64,000 nt of DNA, from the NCBI GenBank assembly GCA_948099385.1, contig CANUEZ040000205.1, forward strand, positions 248,001 to 312,000, in the 5' to 3' direction. This document shows, piece after piece, positions 61,742-64,000 of this stretch. The position numbers and the translations under genes are program-made. The DNA is from Fasciola hepatica (Eukaryota > Platyhelminthes > Trematoda > Plagiorchiida > Fasciolidae). Numbering within the stretch: the stretch's first letter is position 1; each line of letters starts with the position of its first letter. The notes under the pieces are model-generated. The model did no database searches and had not been told where the DNA came from. It saw nothing but the letters and a program-made list of their open reading frames with translations.

Positions 61742-64000
61742 CTAAGTAAAACCAAGGCATTCCCTTAAGAACAGTCCACACAAATTGCGGATACACGGCA
61801 ATTGAACAGTAGCAGAGTAGATTTGTATAATATGATTCTCCATGCAGCTTGAACACTGAACTGACCATTGAAAATTATGGAAGCACTGTACAGCTGTTTG
61901 ATCTCCTAAGGGAATCAGGGGCAATGCAAATGGACCGAGTCCACACGGGGACACGTACAAGGGTTGGGGTGAACGATTGTCAATAGAACACCCGAACCAC
62001 AAGGCTATCCCATATGGCTCTGAACGCTTTGTTCAACATCTACACTACATGATATAGCACACTCCCCAAACTGGCTTCGGCTTTCAAATTGGCTTTTTAC
62101 GGTGAGAACAAAATTCTCGCACACCGATCCAATCCTATGTTCCATCACTTCTCCATTTATGGGCCTAAGTAAAACCAAGGCATTCCCTTATGAACAATCC
62201 ACACAAATTGCTGATACAATGCAATTGAGCAGTAGCAGAGTAGATTTGTATAATATGATTCTCCATGCAGCTTGAACACTGAACTGACCATTGAAAATTA
62301 TGGAAGCACTGTACAGCTGTTTGATCCCCTAAGGGAATCAGGAGCAATGCAAATGGACCGAGTCCACACGGGGACACGTACAAGGGTTGGGGTGAACGAT
62401 TGTCAATAGAACACCCGAACCACAAGGCTATCCGATATGGCTCTGAACGCTTTGTTCAACATCTACACTACATGATATAGCACACTCCCCAAACTGGCTT
62501 CGGCTTTCAAATTGGCTTTTTAAAGTGAGAACCAAATTCTCGCACACCGATCCAATCCTATGTTCCATCACTTCTCCATTTATGGGCCTAAGTAAAACCA
62601 AGGCATTCCCTTATGAACAATCCACACAAATTACTCATAAATTGCAATAGATCAGTAGCAGAGTAGATTTGTATAATATGATTCTCCATGCAGCTTGAAC
62701 ACTGAACTGACCATTGAAAATTATGGAAGCACTGTACAGCTGTTTGATCCGCTAAGGGAATCATGAGCAATGCAAATGGACCGAGTCCACACGGGGACAC
62801 GTACAAGGGTTGGGGTGAACGATTGTCAATAGAACACCCGAACCACAAGGCTATCCCATATGGCTACGAACGCTTTGTTCAACATATACACTACATGATA
62901 TAGCACACTCCCCAAACTGGCTTCGGCTTTCAAATTGGCTTTTTAAGGTGAGAACCAAATTCTCGCACACCGATCCAATCCTATGTTCCATCACTTCTCC
63001 ATTTATGGGCCTAAGTAAAACCAAGGCATTCCCTTATGAACAATCCACACAAATTGCTGATACAATGCAATTGAGCAGTAGCAGAGTAGATTTGTATAAT
63101 ATGATTCTCCATGCAGCTTGAACACTGAACTGACCATTGAAAATTATGGAAGCACTGTACAGCTGTTTGATCCGCTAAGGGAATCATGAGCATTGCAAAT
63201 GGACCGAGTCCACACGGGGACACGTACAAGGGTTGGGGTGAACGATTGTCAATAGAACACCCGAACCACAAGGCTATTCGATATGGCTCTGAACGCTTTG
63301 TTCAACATATACACTACATGATATAGCACACTCCCCAAAATGGTTTCGGCTTTCAAATTGGCTTTTTACGGTGAGAATCAAATTCTCGCACACCGATCCA
63401 ATCCTATGTTCCATCACTTCTCCATTTATGGGCCTAAGTAAAACCAAGGCATTCCCATATGAACAATCTACACAAATTGCTGATACAATGCAATTGAGCA
63501 GTAGCAGAGTAGATTTGTATAATATGATTCTCCAAGCAGCATGAAAACTGAACTGACCATTGAAAATTATGGAAGCACTGTACAGCTGTTTGATCCCCTA
63601 AGGGAACCATGAGCATTGCAAATGGACCGAGTCCACACGGGGACATGTACAAGGGTTGGGGTGAACGATTGTCAACAGAACACCCGAACCACAAGGCTAT
63701 CCCATATGGCTCTGAACGCTTTGTTCAACATATACACTACATGATATAGCACACTCCCCAAACTGGCTTCGGCTTTCAAATTGGCTTTTTACGGTGAGAA
63801 CCAAATTCTCGCACACCGATCCAATCCTATGTTCCATTACTTCTCCATTTATGGGCCTAAGTCAAACCAAGGCATTCCCTTATGAACAATCCACACAAAT
63901 TGCTGATACAATGCAATTGAGCAGTAGCAGAGTAGATTTGTATAATATGATTCTGCATGCAGCTTGAACACTGAACTGACCATTGAAAATTATGGAAGCA

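Larger units (their letters stand above)
19303..64000. repeat. 423-bp satellite DNA, head-to-tail tandem array
   Basis: A 423-bp unit repeats head to tail to the end of the window and beyond. Using TGATCC-x-CTAAGGGAATCATG as a landmark, I place copies at 19,401, 19,843, 20,233, 20,656, 21,079, 21,502, 21,925, 22,348 and on to 63,591: 105 copies, plus one truncated monomer near 50,616 and a partial monomer at the end. Most spacings are exactly 423, with occasional 424 (an extra T in AAATTTTCTG, or an extra C in CACGTCACAAGG), 422, 420 and about 418. All copies share one orientation. Fixed landmarks include GTACAGCTGTTTGAT, GGGTTGGGGTGAACGATTG, CTACATGATATAGCACACTC and GGCTTCGGCTTTC. No LTR, transposase, RT or structural RNA was found in the unit. 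I do not recognise the family. Confidence 0.98.

Noticed and set aside
19665..63694. Dozens of minus-strand ORFs of 60-96 codons with near-identical proteins, looking like a tandem gene family
   Set aside because: They are the 423-bp satellite seen through an open frame. Copies vary with amino-acid-changing substitutions, premature stops and frameshifts, no signal or domain is evident, and no flanking regulatory or splice features distinguish them.
19303..64000. CRISPR-like or prokaryotic repeat array
   Set aside because: Units are long and contiguous with no unique spacers, and the flanking elements are eukaryotic retrotransposons.
19303..64000. Hammerhead ribozyme in the satellite unit, as known from some flatworm and other animal satellites
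   Set aside because: I looked for the CTGANGA...GAAA core on both strands of the monomer and did not find it; CTGATACAATG and CTCATGATTCC do not fit.
19303..64000. CENP-B box in the monomer
   Set aside because: TTCGGCTTTCAAATTGG and GTTCGGGTGTTC were compared with the NTTCGNNNNANNCGGGN core and do not match it.

Overview
The window is eukaryotic, repeat-dominated, non-genic DNA. No bacterial-style operon, rRNA, tRNA gene or CRISPR array is visible, and I found no intact protein-coding gene. The identifiable coding relics are a Ty3/gypsy pol fragment and a CR1-like LINE. Their combination with interspersed AT-rich single-copy sequence and AT/CA microsatellites fits an invertebrate genome. A flatworm, perhaps a digenean trematode, is my best guess from general similarity of the element types. 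This is inference only; no diagnostic host gene is present.

Layout. (1) 1-2,100: nothing recognised. (2) 2,110-3,750 (+): a decayed Ty3/gypsy pol relic with RNase H, linker and integrase pieces scattered over all three frames. (3) 3,751-8,700: no recognisable gene, three microsatellites and short ORFs without family features. (4) About 8,700-13,540 (-): a nearly full-length CR1-like non-LTR retrotransposon. ORF1 has a PHD-like Cys cluster, a poly-Ser tract and the conserved ORF1 C-terminus; ORF2 has an AP-endonuclease, a linker and a reverse transcriptase. It carries stops, frameshifts and lost RT catalytic residues. Its RT domain is split by an 823-bp insertion (10,037-10,859) that begins TGTT, ends AACA and is flanked by the 5-bp direct repeat ACGAC, so it is best read as a solo LTR. 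Removing it in silico restores the RT reading frame exactly at the junction. (5) 13,541-19,300: no recognisable gene; it holds a 20-G homopolymer and two AT microsatellites.

(6) 19,303-64,000: a satellite array with a 423-bp monomer that continues past the right edge. I counted 105 copies of one internal landmark, plus one truncated monomer and a partial last one. The left boundary lies a few bases from a 57-bp AT microsatellite, and the first two spacings (442 and 390 bp) are irregular. Inside the array there is multi-scale higher-order structure: dimers of 846 bp, trimers of about 1,270 bp, a tetramer of 1,692 bp, and multi-monomer blocks reused about 20-28 kb apart. One monomer carries a 207-bp net deletion with a 5-bp microhomology junction. 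The monomer length is a multiple of three, so similar 60-96 codon ORFs recur in nearly every copy. Their variation does not look protein-constrained, and I do not annotate them as genes.

Together the window reads as a euchromatin/heterochromatin-like transition: dead transposons on the left running into a large, actively rearranging satellite on the right.
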